64,000 bases of DNA from positions 1 to 64,000 of the forward strand of contig JARYLT010000005.1 in the NCBI GenBank assembly GCA_029907515.1, read 5' to 3'. The DNA is from Spirochaetota bacterium. Its GTDB lineage: Bacteria > Spirochaetota > UBA4802 > UB4802. The notes below the pieces were generated by a model, which ran no database searches, had not been told where the DNA came from, and saw only the letters and a list, made by a program, of their open reading frames with translations. Of the stretch, positions 53,119-63,500 are shown piece after piece. The position numbers were made by a program, and so were the translations under genes. The first letter of the stretch is position 1. The number at the start of each line of letters is the position of its first letter.

Positions 53119-53796
53119 ATGACACAATTACATACTATCAACAACTATGGTACAGCAACTATCACCCGTCATGATGCTCTGCTGGTTATAGATATGCAGT
53201 ATGACTTTATCCCTGGTGGCTCATTACCAGTTGCCGAAGGCGACACTATAGTAAAGCCCATAGCACACTTAATGGAACAATTCTTTATAAAAGGTGCAAC
53301 CGTTGTATGCACACAGGATTGGCACCCCAGCGGTCACCGTTCATTTGCATCAACTCATGGAAAACATCCTTATGATCCCATTAATGAACCTGGTATTGGA
53401 CCAGTGCTGTGGCCAGATCACTGTGTTATAGGCACAAAAGGGGCAAGTCTTCATGACAAGTTGCCTGCACACTTTTGTCATGCAATAGTGCGCAAAGGCT
53501 ACAACATAAACATCGATAGCTATTCGGCATTTCTTGAAAATGATAAAAAAACAGCAACGGGGCTATCGGGATACTTTTCAAACCGAGGCGTAAAACGAAT
53601 ATTTGTATGCGGACTTGCGTTTGACTACTGTGTTCATTTTAGTGCAGTTGATGGCGCCAGTGCTGGATTTGAAGCTGTAGTTATCACCGATTGTTCTAAG
53701 GCAGTCAACTCACCAGCTACAAGCGTGGATGATGCCATTGCTAATATGAAAGCCCACGATGTCACATTTTGCTCATCAGCTGACCTTTCATTCTAA
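53119..53796 (+). CDS. pncA: Nicotinamidase
   Basis: DALLVIDMQYDFIPGGSLPV; VVCTQDWHPSGHRSFAS; VCGLAFDYCVHFSAVDG. Confidence 0.95.
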   Translation: MTQLHTINNYGTATITRHDALLVIDMQYDFIPGGSLPVAEGDTIVKPIAHLMEQFFIKGATVVCTQDWHPSGHRSFASTHGKHPYDPINEPGIGPVLWPDHCVIGTKGASLHDKLPAHFCHAIVRKGYNINIDSYSAFLENDKKTATGLSGYFSNRGVKRIFVCGLAFDYCVHFSAVDGASAGFEAVVITDCSKAVNSPATSVDDAIANMKAHDVTFCSSADLSF

Positions 53797-55050
53797 TGGC
53801 AACTCAACGGTAAACTCAGCATATTGTCCCAACACTGAGTTTGCATAAATTCTGCCACTGTGCAGGTACACAATATTCCATGACACAAAAAGCCCAATGC
53901 CTGACCCTTTGCGGGCAAGCAGTTCATCAGTTTCAATGCGCGAAAACCGCTTGAACAGTTTATGTTTCTCTGATTCAGGAAACCCCGGGCCAGTATTCCA
54001 CACGCTGATTTTACATATAGTGCCTTCTTTTTTTACGGTTATACGCACAATCCCGTTATCACTATTATACTTGATTGCATTGCTTAAGAGGTTATGCATC
54101 ACAATCTTCATGGCGTCGGGATCGCACTTTAGCTGTACATCCTCATAATCTTTTTCAACGGTTATATGTTTTGCATCAGCCTGGGGCTGCACAATGGCAA
54201 GTGCAGGTTCAATAATATCATGTGCGATAGTTACTGTTGATTTGCGTACTGGCATTGAACCAGTCTCAAGGCGGGCTAAGTTCAAATACTCATTTACTAT
54301 CGTTAACAGATATTCTGCCTGCGCAAGAATTCGATCAATGGTGTTTGTGCAATGCTCAGGGATTTCTCCAAAGTATCCCTGCTTTAGTGTGGTACCTAAT
54401 GTTACTATAGATGATAAAGGGCTTTTTAGTTCATGAGTTACAAATGATAGCATCTCCATGTACGCGTTGATTGCCTGGGTTAACTGCTCAATGCGGTATG
54501 CTTTTTCAACAGCCTGGCTCAATCGCTCAGCAATAGCCTGATGCAGTGCTATCTCACGTGAACTATACATATTCTTTTTACGGGAACTCCTGAACAATAC
54601 ACCTACAATGCGCCCTTCCACATATAGTGGGCAGGTCATGCTTGACATAACACCTTCTTTCAAAAGCAGGCGCGTTGATTCACTTGATGGATTATTTTTG
54701 TAATACTCCTCTAAATCATTAATAATACGCGGTGTTTCATTGCTGAATATTGTTTCAAGAGAACTCCCCTTAAGGTCAGCAGTATATCCTTTATCCAAAT
54801 AAAGAGGGCTGTATGAGGCTACAACGTGGTACAGCGTTAAGCGCTTGCCATCATCAGAAAATGCAATACCAATTCTATCACAGGGCATGATATGTTGTGT
54901 TTCTTTAAATAAATATTCTATGATGTCAATCAGTGACTGCCCTGAAGCTATTTTCTGATTAATGGTATCTAGTGTTTTAATTTCTTCTGGTGTTAAAACA
55001 ACTTCTGCACCTTTACCCTGTACATAGGAAATTGTATCACGTTTGTCCAT
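53788..55050 (-). CDS. GAF-domain sensor histidine kinase
   Basis: MLSFVTHELKSPLSSIVTLG; MHNLLSNAIKYNSDNG; KGSGIGLFVSWNIV. Confidence 0.95.
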   Translation of the reverse strand: MDKRDTISYVQGKGAEVVLTPEEIKTLDTINQKIASGQSLIDIIEYLFKETQHIMPCDRIGIAFSDDGKRLTLYHVVASYSPLYLDKGYTADLKGSSLETIFSNETPRIINDLEEYYKNNPSSESTRLLLKEGVMSSMTCPLYVEGRIVGVLFRSSRKKNMYSSREIALHQAIAERLSQAVEKAYRIEQLTQAINAYMEMLSFVTHELKSPLSSIVTLGTTLKQGYFGEIPEHCTNTIDRILAQAEYLLTIVNEYLNLARLETGSMPVRKSTVTIAHDIIEPALAIVQPQADAKHITVEKDYEDVQLKCDPDAMKIVMHNLLSNAIKYNSDNGIVRITVKKEGTICKISVWNTGPGFPESEKHKLFKRFSRIETDELLARKGSGIGLFVSWNIVYLHSGRIYANSVLGQYAEFTVELPLE

Positions 55051-55218
55051 GCATCATTCCTCATTACATTTACCATGAACAAGTTTACAGTATCCATACA
55101 ATTATGCAAGGTTTTTATGTAGTATCATTTTCATTGTATTTGTAATGCTAACTACCAATATCTGTAATATTAAAAAAGGTATATTAAGGAATATCATAAA
55201 TGGAAGCTTGAAAGGTTT

Positions 55219-55385
55219 CACCGTGCATGGATGCACGGTGAATTGGGATGCGGGCGATGACCTGAACGGATGCTATTCCGCAGCCCGCCGTGGAAAGATT
55301 CATCTTTATCAATAAGGCACGCCGCCGCTTGAGGCGCGCTTTGGGGGTTGGTAAGGGGGCATTTAGCGCATAAATGCCCCCTTAC
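55219..55385. repeat. GC-rich multi-hairpin intergenic element
   Basis: CACCGTGCATGGATGCACGGTG; GCGGGC...GCCCGC; GTAAGGGGGCATTTAGCGCATAAATGCCCCCTTAC; much GC-richer than its surroundings. Confidence 0.65.
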
Positions 55386-55592
55386 AAGAATATACAAGAT
55401 TGAATTGTTTGAAAAAATAGCAGGAAACAAGATGTTTTTTACTGAACAGAAGGTATACAAGAGCAAGTCGGTATAAACTAAGTAGTTAGAAAATATAAAA
55501 GTGTAAGCAAGAATGAAACTTATTACGGAAAGTGTTACATATTAAAGAAAACCCTTACACCAGTAACTATCGCACAAAAACTACTCAATTAT

Positions 55593-56774
55593 TTATACGT
55601 TTAAAGGTACTGGTGCGGTATCCATATAGTGCTTTGCTATGATGAGGCGTTGTATCTCACTTGTTCCTTCGTAGATGGTGGTGACGCGCACATCACGGTA
55701 CAAACGCTCAACCGGGTACTCTCTGGTATAGCCGTAACCTCCCAGTATCTGCATGGCATCGTAACAGGCTTTGTTTGCAGCCTCTGTTGCAAAGAGTTTT
55801 GCCATTGAGGCTTCTTTCATAAACGGCATACCATTTTCTTTTTTAAAGGCAGCCTGAAGTAACAGCAAGCGTGCAGCTTCAAGCCGTGTATAGTTATCGG
55901 CAATCATCCACTGTATTGCCTGATTGTGTATAATAGGTTTGTCAAATTGTATGCGCTCTTTTGCATAGCTGGTTGCATAATCCATAGCAGTAAGCCCAAT
56001 CCCCAATGCCATGGAACCAATGCCAATTCGCCCGCCACCTAACTCACGCACCGCTATCCTGAATCCATCATTGAGTGTTCCTAGTAGATTTTCTTTTGGA
56101 ACTTTGCAGTTATCAAGAATTATCTCGTTGGTAGAGGAGCCCAGTTGCCCCATTTTATGTTCATCCCTGCCAACAATAAATCCTTCAAAATGCGGTTCCA
56201 CCAAAAATGCACTGATACCCCTGCCTTTGGCTGCGTGTTTATTGGTAACAGCCCACACCACAAAAACTCCTGCATACTCCGCACTGGTTATGAATAGCTT
56301 TTTCCCATTGAGTATCCACCAGTCCCCACCATCTGTTGCCGTTGTCTTCATTGCCGCGGGGTCAGAACCTGCCTCTGCCTCAGTCAGGCCAAAGCTTCCT
56401 GCATAAAAGGTACCATTGCAAAGTGGTGGAATGTACCGCTGTTTCTGGTCTTCTGTCCCCACCGATTGTATAACCTCGGCCACCATATTGGTTACCGATG
56501 TTGTTACAGCAGTGGCTGCACAGGCTTTACCCAGTTCTGTCATCACCAGTGAAAACGCAACGCTGCCAGCACCCGTGCCTCCATACCGCGGGTCAACAGC
56601 AATGCCGTTAAAACCTAACGCTGCCAGTTTTTTCAGGTTGGATTTTAATATGTTTCTGTCTTTTGTTGTATCCAGTGTGGAAGCAACCGGCTCAAGTTCC
56701 TGTTTTGCAAATTTAGCGGCTGTTTCCTGAATGATTTGCTGTTCCTGTGTTAAACTGAAATTCATTGGCATCAC
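55593..56774 (-). CDS. Acyl-CoA dehydrogenase (butyryl-CoA dehydrogenase-like)
   Basis: FGLTEAEAGSDPAAMKTTA; MQILGGYGYTREYPVERLYRDVRVTTIYEGTSEIQRLIIAKH. Confidence 0.95.
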   Translation of the reverse strand: MMPMNFSLTQEQQIIQETAAKFAKQELEPVASTLDTTKDRNILKSNLKKLAALGFNGIAVDPRYGGTGAGSVAFSLVMTELGKACAATAVTTSVTNMVAEVIQSVGTEDQKQRYIPPLCNGTFYAGSFGLTEAEAGSDPAAMKTTATDGGDWWILNGKKLFITSAEYAGVFVVWAVTNKHAAKGRGISAFLVEPHFEGFIVGRDEHKMGQLGSSTNEIILDNCKVPKENLLGTLNDGFRIAVRELGGGRIGIGSMALGIGLTAMDYATSYAKERIQFDKPIIHNQAIQWMIADNYTRLEAARLLLLQAAFKKENGMPFMKEASMAKLFATEAANKACYDAMQILGGYGYTREYPVERLYRDVRVTTIYEGTSEIQRLIIAKHYMDTAPVPLNV

Positions 56775-56779
56775 CTCTT

Positions 56780-57646
56780 TTATGTGTAATCGTAAAACCC
56801 TTTTCCGGTTTTGCGCCCCAACCAGCCTGATTCAACATAGCGCCTGAGGAGCGGACATGGCCTGTATTTTGAATCCTTAAAACCATCATACAGGGTTTCC
56901 ATAATAGCTAAACATGTATCAAGCCCAATAAGGTCCGCCAATGCCAGTGGCCCCATAGGGTGGTTCATTCCTAATTTCATAACTGTATCTATGGACTCAC
57001 GAGTTCCTACGCCTTCGTACAGGCTGTATATGGCCTCATTAATCATTGGCATGAGTATACGGTTGGAAATGAATCCAGGATAATCATGAGCCTCAGCCGG
57101 TGTCTTCCCTAATTTGAGCGATAGTTCCCAGGTTACATCAAATGTTTCCTGCGATGTGGGTAGTGCCCGTATAATCTCAACAAGCTTCATGACAGGCACT
57201 GGATTCATAAAATGCATCCCAATAACCTTATCAGGACGTTTTGTTGCTGCGGCAATTCGACCTATGGGAATTGAAGAAGTATTGGTAGCACATATTACCT
57301 GTGGCCTGCAGATGGTGTCTAAATCCTTAAATATTGTTAACTTTATATCCTGATTTTCGGTGGCAGCTTCCACAACAAAATCAGCATCTGCAAGCTCATG
57401 GAACCTACACGTTGCTCTGACTCTCTCCATTATGCGTTGCTTTTCATCCTGCGTTATTTTCCCTTTTGCAACATCTTTGGAAAGCACCCCGTTTATATAC
57501 GTTACACCTTTTAAAGCCAATGCTTCTGTTAAATCATAGAGAATAACAGTGAATCCGCTTACTGCTGCAACACAGACAATCCCTGAGCCCATCTGTCCTG
57601 CACCTATAACACCTATTGTATTAATGGTATCTGCTTTCATACACAT
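56780..57646 (-). CDS. hbd: 3-hydroxybutyryl-CoA dehydrogenase
   Basis: IGVIGAGQMGSGIVCVAAVSGF; GMHFMNPVPVMKLVEIIR; YPGFISNRILMPMINEAIY. Confidence 0.94.
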   Translation of the reverse strand: MCMKADTINTIGVIGAGQMGSGIVCVAAVSGFTVILYDLTEALALKGVTYINGVLSKDVAKGKITQDEKQRIMERVRATCRFHELADADFVVEAATENQDIKLTIFKDLDTICRPQVICATNTSSIPIGRIAAATKRPDKVIGMHFMNPVPVMKLVEIIRALPTSQETFDVTWELSLKLGKTPAEAHDYPGFISNRILMPMINEAIYSLYEGVGTRESIDTVMKLGMNHPMGPLALADLIGLDTCLAIMETLYDGFKDSKYRPCPLLRRYVESGWLGRKTGKGFYDYT

Positions 57647-57663
57647 TTATCTCCTAAAATACA

Positions 57664-58839
57664 CTATCGTTTCACAATTAATGCAACTGCTTCGCCGCCA
57701 CCCAAACACAGCGATGCCAAACCTATACGTTTATTCTGGCGTATCATTTCATGAAGCAATGTTACCAGAACACGCGCTCCACTTGCACCAATGGGATGCC
57801 CCAGTGCAACGCTTCCTCCATTGACATTGACCTTTAAACTATCAAGACCCAGTTCTTTCAGCACACCAACTGTTGATCCACTGAATGCTTCGTTGATCTC
57901 ATAAAGGTCTACATCCTGCAATGATATCCCTTCTTTTTTAAGGCATTTAGGGATGGCAAGTATTGGCGCCATCAGGACATATTTCATATCAATGCCAGCT
58001 GAAGCCTGTGCACCAATCGTTGCCATAATGCGGCACCCCAACTCTTCGGCCTTTTTCTGTGACATCACCACCAGCGCTGCAGCACCGTCACTGATAATGG
58101 AAGCATTGCCCGCAGTGGTAACACCATCTTTTTTAAAAGCAGGCTTCATTGTTGCCAGAATTTCATACGGTGTTGGCTTTGGGCATTCATCGGTATCAAA
58201 AATTATTTCCTTTTGTTTATGGGCGATAGTTACCGGAACTATCTCCTCCTTAAATTTCCCTGCCTGGATAGCATGTAGAGTTCTTTCATATGAAAGCGCA
58301 GCATACCTGTCCTGCTCTTCCCTGCTCACATTATACTTTTCACAGCACAATTCGTTTGAGATACCCATATGAAAATCGTTGACCACATCCCATAATCCAT
58401 CATGAACCATATGGTCTTTGAGTTGACCATCACCCATGCGGTACCCAAACCGTGCTTTTTCCAGATAGTAGGGGGCCATACTCATATTTTCCATGCCACC
58501 AGCTACCACTACATCAGCATCGCCACACTGTATTGCCTGTGCTGCAAGCATAACTGCCTTTAAACCAGAGCCACATACTTTATTTATTGTTAAACATTCC
58601 ACTTCCCAGGGAAGATGTCCCTTTATTGCAGCCTGCCGTGCCGGATTTTGCCCATAACCACAGGGAAGCACCTGCCCCATAATAACTTCATTGACATCTT
58701 CTTTTGAAATTCCTGCGCGATTAATGGCTTCTTCAATGACAATGGCTCCCAGTTGCGTTGCGGGTATGGAAGACAAGGAACCGTTAAAATTACCCAGAGC
58801 AGTTCTTACAGCACTGACAATAACAGCTTTCATTGGCAA
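57664..58839 (-). CDS. Acetyl-CoA C-acetyltransferase (thiolase)
   Basis: INKVCGSGLKAVMLAAQAI; VNVNGGSVALGHPIGASGARVLVTLLHEM; LASLCLGGGEAVALIV. Confidence 0.96.
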   Translation of the reverse strand: MPMKAVIVSAVRTALGNFNGSLSSIPATQLGAIVIEEAINRAGISKEDVNEVIMGQVLPCGYGQNPARQAAIKGHLPWEVECLTINKVCGSGLKAVMLAAQAIQCGDADVVVAGGMENMSMAPYYLEKARFGYRMGDGQLKDHMVHDGLWDVVNDFHMGISNELCCEKYNVSREEQDRYAALSYERTLHAIQAGKFKEEIVPVTIAHKQKEIIFDTDECPKPTPYEILATMKPAFKKDGVTTAGNASIISDGAAALVVMSQKKAEELGCRIMATIGAQASAGIDMKYVLMAPILAIPKCLKKEGISLQDVDLYEINEAFSGSTVGVLKELGLDSLKVNVNGGSVALGHPIGASGARVLVTLLHEMIRQNKRIGLASLCLGGGEAVALIVKR

Positions 58840-59087
58840 CCTCCATTTTTGTATATCAATAATACATAAACAAAACTATTCATTATATAGCCAAAATGTC
58901 AAAAATATTTAATGGTAAATGTTAAAATTTTCAAATGTACCAGAAAATCTATGTATACATACTGTATTTTCATTATATTCAGCTATGTTTGTTCATTTTC
59001 TGTGTTGCTTAAAACAATTTTGCTTGCAAAATACTTTATACTACCTTAATCATAATACTATAAAATATAAACTTTGGAAGGATAGTT

Positions 59088-59558
59088 ATGAACATTGAAA
59101 CAACCACATGTATTTCACATGAACATCTAGAACTACTTACATTACATGCCAACAATCATTCAATGTCACTGAGAACGTTTATCTCTTGCCTCATTAGCTT
59201 TGCTGCACATTGTGATACTGTTCAGGTACAATATTTCAAACAGGTAAAATACAGGAATAGAAATAGTGGCAATTGGAAGAGGTTTCACTTAGTACTCTAT
59301 AACGATGAGTATGAATTCTTTATGGATGTCAAAAAGTTATGGAAGATGTCACTTGCTCGGATTATTGAGTATTGTTTAGACAATGTGCTGGATGATTTTT
59401 TAAAATTTTTAACAAAAGCTGAAGAAGATGAAGATTACTATACCGATAACTATCGGTATGGAGGTTATGCTTTTGAGACAGGCACTAAGGAAAATATATT
59501 TTATATAACATTGTATTGGGGACCACACCCCGAAATACTCCAAAAAGCTATGACCTGA
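59088..59558 (+). CDS. Hypothetical protein (DNA-binding-like helical segment; vaguely DUF1564-like)
   Basis: RFHLVLYNDEYEFFMDVKKLWKMSLARIIEYCLDNVLDDFL; family call is by memory only. Confidence 0.4.
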   Translation: MNIETTTCISHEHLELLTLHANNHSMSLRTFISCLISFAAHCDTVQVQYFKQVKYRNRNSGNWKRFHLVLYNDEYEFFMDVKKLWKMSLARIIEYCLDNVLDDFLKFLTKAEEDEDYYTDNYRYGGYAFETGTKENIFYITLYWGPHPEILQKAMT

Positions 59559-59831
59559 TAACGTAAAAACACTATTCACGTAATACATCATTAAGTTTCT
59601 AAAGACAAATAGAGATAAACAGTTTTTCTCATGGATAAAATTATATATAGGTAGGGGCATACTATTTCTTTTTTTAATTTTTAAATTGACTAATTTAAAA
59701 ATAGCACTTCATATTTAAATAGTAGTAATATAAATATTTCATTTTGCATGGTACATTGTTGTACTGGATTACTGTTAGTTGTATCGATAGTATAATGATA
59801 TTAGTAAAATTAACATTTTTAAGGAGTAATA

Positions 59832-60569
59832 ATGATGGCAAAAAAGTATAAAGCAGTTACTTGTATTGTTTTGGTACATATAGTGTTTATATTAATATCA
59901 TGTACATCTGTTGAGTTTGTTAAAACTGGTGAAGAATATCCTGCACTCAATGAAACTGATGAAGTTCAGGTTTTGCTTACCATAGATAAAAACCAATATG
60001 ATGAGATAGGCATCGCTGATATTGGCGGAGTATCATTGCCCGTACGTATTGAAAAAGCCAAACAGATTGCCCGCAGCAAAGGCGGTAATGTGATTGTCCC
60101 AGTGACAATGTGTACTGAAGAAGCCCAGAAGAGAATGCGCAGCGGGTATATTATTCAGAGCTTTTATATACTCAAAACAAAAACGGAAGCTATCGCCCCC
60201 AAAGAGGCAATTGAATCAAAACAGATAACTCCACCAGTTGAAGAAGAATTTATACCCGAAAAGCAAGCTGCAACATTTCAACAACTGTTACAACACTATC
60301 CGTCATTGCAGGGACAGCCATTTACAAATACTATGGTACCACTGAGATTTTACAAAATTCCTCCATCACTTCTTGTATATGGACTGTCAGACTATAAACT
60401 TTGTTTAATGCAGTTTGACACTGATAATACTGTACTGGTATTTATTCCCAAAGAAAAAATCACTGTTATTAAAAACTCTATTGATACGAGGAGTACTATA
60501 GCTATTGATTTTACACCTTTAGGTGTTTACAAAGGAAAATATCCCGTTTTAAAAATGCTGTCAGAATAA
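59832..60569 (+). CDS. Hypothetical lipoprotein
   Basis: Lipobox IVFILISCTSVEF; RBS aaggag. Confidence 0.7.
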   Translation: MMAKKYKAVTCIVLVHIVFILISCTSVEFVKTGEEYPALNETDEVQVLLTIDKNQYDEIGIADIGGVSLPVRIEKAKQIARSKGGNVIVPVTMCTEEAQKRMRSGYIIQSFYILKTKTEAIAPKEAIESKQITPPVEEEFIPEKQAATFQQLLQHYPSLQGQPFTNTMVPLRFYKIPPSLLVYGLSDYKLCLMQFDTDNTVLVFIPKEKITVIKNSIDTRSTIAIDFTPLGVYKGKYPVLKMLSE

Positions 60570-60588
60570 TATAAATAGGCACTGCATC

Positions 60589-63500
60589 ATGGTACAGAAA
60601 GTTTTTACCCAGAGTAGCCTTTGCAGATTTACTCTCAATGATGAGGAAAAATTATCCGATGAAAGGGTAAAAGAAGAAATACGCAAAGCTTTTCAAGAGC
60701 TCAGAGCATTCCCCTTTGTTGTAAATTCAGGTATTATCGATTCATTAAAAAAAGGTGCCGACCCCTCATCGTTAAAAGATTTATTTGTAGCTATCCGAAA
60801 TGATATATTTGCTGCAATTACCGATAGTCCCCAGGCAAAGGAAAAAATAATATCCGACATCAGATTGCAGGAGAGAATTTTAAATGCAATTATCACAATC
60901 CACAGTGCTATAGCAAAGGGCGATTTTACTTCAATAATAAACCGCCGTTTTGTGCTTATCAAGGAACGACCTGCCTGGCCAACACTATATTACATTTCAC
61001 CTCAAAGTGCCGTACTATCCCATGTTGGGCAGGGTCCACAGTGGACTGAAATTCCTACAATTTATCTGGGTCTTAATATATTCAATGTGCTTGCCCTTGA
61101 TAAAGACCAAAAATTTGACAAAGCATTTTACTGGTTATTACGGGTTGAAGAGCGTGCGATAGAAACTGGATATTCGCATATTGAAGTGTACCCGCCTCAT
61201 GTATCACGTGCTCTCAATGAATTGCTTGATGAAGTCATACGCATTGCAACTATCTCAGAAGTTGAATTCAAAGAAATCCCTGCCCGTAAAAAAATACGTG
61301 CTTTTACAATCCGTAACCGTGAAAGCTTTTTAAAGATGCTCAATGCCCGTCGTGATGATGGAAACTTTGATTTTGAAAAAAACTTAAAAGCAATACGATC
61401 ACTGGAAAGGCTGGCACGCCGTTACAAAAAAGGCTACAACTTCAATTCGCTGCGTGAAATTGTACGTCTTCTGGTGGCCGCATCAGGCCATGATATCCAT
61501 GAAATACGAAATAACGCCAACATTTTACTGGAACGCATATTTGCACCAAAGGAGTTTGATGCACCGCTGGCTACTACTTTTGTCAACTGTGCTGCTGGTA
61601 ATATTCATACTTTTGAATTTTCCATCCCGGAAGAAGGGAACTACTTTGTACGTATATTTTACAATGCAGGCACAAACCCTTACCCTCTGGAGCAGGACAT
61701 TGCATATAGCGACATTGATCTGGCCTTTGATGAAACAAAAGGAGTCTATACTGCACACTATACATTCAACGAATTAGGCCACTATGATTTCCTTGTCTAC
61801 AGAAAACGAAAAAAACGCTCTCAGTGGGTAGCATACGAAGGTTGCAGTGGTAGGATTAACGTTATCCCTGATGTGCGCGGTGAAATTGTTCTTGAAATAT
61901 TTCCCGATATTCACGGGCATACTCGTATCTACTGGATGGATGAAGAACATCCGGGATTGGTGTACAATGAGCATGGAGAAGTAATTCGTTTAGGCCGTTT
62001 TAGCGACATCACTGCTCATCTAGAGGATTTAAAAGAGCGCTATCACATCACTGCTCTGTACCTTTTGGGTGTCCAGAAGCGTGGTACCAACCGTGAAGAC
62101 TGGGCACCTGAAGCTACATCACCTTCACCATTTTCACCAGTCAGTTTAGTTGAAATTGAAGACTTTTTAGGCGGTGAAAACGAATTTCGTGAGCTTGTAT
62201 CCAAAGCTCATGCAATGGATATAAAAATTATTATTGATGTGGTACCCCACCTTAATCGCCGTAGCACTGAGCTTCCGGATGAGTACGCTGTCAAATGTTA
62301 CGACGACAGTGGCAATCTGGTTATTCGTGCTTCAACTGATGGTCGTTACGGAAGCTGGAATGACGGCAAACTGTTAAACTATCGCAAACTTGAAGTATGG
62401 GAATGGCTGATCAACAGTGTTGTTACATTAATTGACAAATATGATATTGACGGCATTCGCTTTGATTCAGCTCATGCTGTTCCCATCATGATGAAGAAGA
62501 ATAACTATCCGTTTATATGGGGGCAGTATCGTTCACTGGAATCCCTTGTTGAAGGTGAAATTATTGTCAATGACCGCGAAGATGGGCATTTTATCACAAC
62601 AGGTTATTTTGACAGTGCCTGCAGGGATCAGATAGCTATCCCTTTCCATCATCTTCTGATGTGCCGCATTGCACAAAAGCTGAAGGAAAAGAATAAAACA
62701 TTTTTTGTGCATTTAGCCGAATGTTACTGGGGTCATGAGCGCTATCTTACCCGCAGCGGAATTATTCCCTATAATTCGGCCCTTTTTAAGATATGTGAAG
62801 GGATCATCCATGGCACCACTGATGTCCGTGAAGTATACCATTTTTACGACAACTATCTCCCATACGCTTTACCACCGGGTACTGAGCTTTTAGGTATACT
62901 GGGTAATCATGACGAACGGCGCGCACTCAATACGTTTGGGCACCGGGGACTGCGGGCTGCTATTGGACTTACTATATTTATGAATAACATCATTATGGAT
63001 TATGAGGGAAGTGCCGAAGGCGAAAGCTGGAAAGTATTTCTGGATAACATCTATGTAAACTGGAATCAATTTGAGTATGCTGCTCACCGCAGCCTGGAGT
63101 CATTTTACCGACAATGGTATCGTTTCCACCGCATCAATAAAGGCAAGGGATATTTGATATGGGCTAATAACACTCAGGTTGCAGCATCCATTAAATTTAC
63201 CGAACATACTATATGGATTGGCATTTTTAATTTTGCCGATAGCTCTCAGAATGTGGCATTGCAGTTTGACAACCCGCGATTGCCCATTGCTGATGATACA
63301 TACTTTAAAGTAGTTGATCCTGTATATTCACCTATCACAAAGCATTACAGTTACTTTACAGGGAAAGAGCTTAAGGCTTCAAAAATTTATTCGGTTGTTT
63401 CATACACTGACAGGATCAAGCTTTTAAAATTAGAACCGGTTAGCGATGTTGCACCACTGTACAGTGAATTCCTGCGCGATTCACTTTTCAGATTATATTC

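Noticed and set aside
55218-55466. 82-aa minus ORF through the hairpin cluster
   Set aside because: Low-complexity composition dictated by palindromes; no RBS or recognisable domain.
512-62385. GCGATAGT motif as a FtsK-orienting (KOPS-like) or Chi-like polar sequence
   Set aside because: Orientation is roughly balanced within the window with no strand bias visible, so a polar replication-linked role is not supported here.
512-62385. GCGATAGT motif as cyanobacterial HIP1
   Set aside because: HIP1 is the palindrome GCGATCGC; this word is non-palindromic and the host is not cyanobacterial.
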